Source of the DNA: Termitomyces sp. T153
Lineage: Eukaryota; Basidiomycota; Agaricomycetes; Agaricales; Lyophyllaceae
NCBI GenBank assembly: GCA_018296165.2
Contig: JACKQL020000238.1
Coordinates: 1 to 29,837 of the forward strand
Direction: 5' to 3'
DNA length: 29,837 nucleotides
Shown here: positions 29,351 through 29,837 of the stretch, piece by piece
Layout of the letters: each line of letters starts with the position of its first letter
How positions within the stretch are numbered: the stretch's first letter is position 1
Made by a program: the position numbers and the translations under genes
Notes under the pieces: generated by a model
Told to the model about the DNA's origin: nothing
Seen by the model: the letters and a program-made list of their open reading frames with translations, nothing else
Databases searched by the model: none

Positions 29351-29837
29351 AAACTTCCGTACATTGGACCAAATCATGCCCATAGATTATAATAAAGGAC
29401 TCGAAAAGCACAACACAAGTACAAGACACCCACAGTTTAAGTGAACTAAAGCCATCTCTTCATGATGTTGTAGTACGAAGTAAGTTATCCAGCCTCAGTC
29501 TTTGGAAAAGAACTCTTTATTAACCTGTAATACGAAGTAAGTTATCCTGCTACAGGTTGAGTGAGCTCAAGCAAAAAACTAAGTAAGAAAAATAAGTGCG
29601 TACCCTCAGTCTTTGGAAAAGAACTGAGGGTCTTCTAAATCGAGTCACTACACTATACCGCCAGTCCAGCGGTGGCTGAGCAAAACTATATAGTGACGAT
29701 CGCCGATGATCGTACCAGTAGATAAAGGTGAAGTAAAAGGAAATGACAAAGAAGTCAAGAACCGAACTTGAATAACCGGGAAGTGACCGACGCCACAGAC
29801 ACGACAAGCTGAGAGTCTCTTTCAACAGATGTGAGTG
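29351..29837. other. CpG-normal flank with short direct repeats
   Basis: CpG becomes frequent (for example GACGATCGCCGATGATCG near 29695), unlike the preceding kilobase. TACGAAGTAAGTTATCC occurs at 29474-29490 and 29531-29547. A 22-bp block beginning CCTCAGTCTTTGG occurs exactly at 29493-29514 and 29604-29625. An 8-bp inverted repeat AACCTGTA/TACAGGTT spans 29522-29558. No gene is supported; the 90-codon minus-strand open frame has no ATG. Confidence 0.5.

Noticed and set aside
29550..29825. 90-codon minus-strand open frame in the CpG-normal flank
   Set aside because: There is no ATG in the frame, it overlaps repeated blocks, and it has no recognisable motif.

Overview
This window looks like a transposon-packed, heterochromatic stretch of a filamentous fungal genome, most likely an Agaricomycete basidiomycete. 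The grounds are chromodomain-bearing Ty3/gypsy polyproteins, compact GT-AG introns of 47-67 nt, and near-total loss of CpG with excess TpG/CpA. That pattern suggests deamination of methylated CpG. No intact host gene is visible. The species call is inference from style, not a match.

Layout. (1) 9-6274 is a complete but dead minus-strand Ty3/gypsy element (gag, protease, RT, RNase H, integrase, chromodomain) with two ~555-bp LTRs; its integrase has lost most of the catalytic core. (2) 6275-8365 is a decayed LTR of a second family. A younger solo LTR of the same family (6694-7858) sits inside it, with a perfect CTAGC target-site duplication and intact CpGs. (3) 8366-12889 is a minus-strand gag-protease-RT remnant cut off inside RT by that LTR. 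(4) 12890-13109 is a 220-bp LTR-like repeat with TGTAATG/CATTACA ends; a second copy lies inverted at 28107-28320. (5) 13110-15510 is the other half of a gypsy pol (RNase H, integrase, chromodomain, polypurine tract) on the plus strand, head-to-head with (3). (6) 15511-16455 plus 25649-28080 is an unidentified plus-strand coding remnant. It is split by (7), a full-length 9188-bp LTR element (16456-25643, TSD GGAAG) with no recognisable gag or pol. (8) 28393-28925 is a candidate third-family solo LTR. (9) From about 29350 to the end CpG returns to normal, so a methylated/unmethylated boundary probably lies there.

Two observations stand out. First, both complete elements show a Tf1/sushi-like self-priming signature: 11-12 nt next to the 5' LTR are exactly complementary to an LTR segment where transcription should start. 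In the 9.2-kb family that segment begins exactly 32 nt from the first base of TATATAAG in every copy. Second, the 9.2-kb non-autonomous element carries an antisense gene (24211 to 22508). Four exons read in one frame once three GT-AG introns are removed, giving about 513 codons. The predicted protein has a Zn-cluster-like Cx2Cx6C motif followed by coiled coil. Most of its in-frame stops are TGA, as expected from decay of CGA. Antisense introns cannot be spliced from the element's genomic RNA, so this gene could travel by retrotransposition with its introns kept.

All coding regions here are degraded. Domain calls come from reading the motifs; no database search was run.
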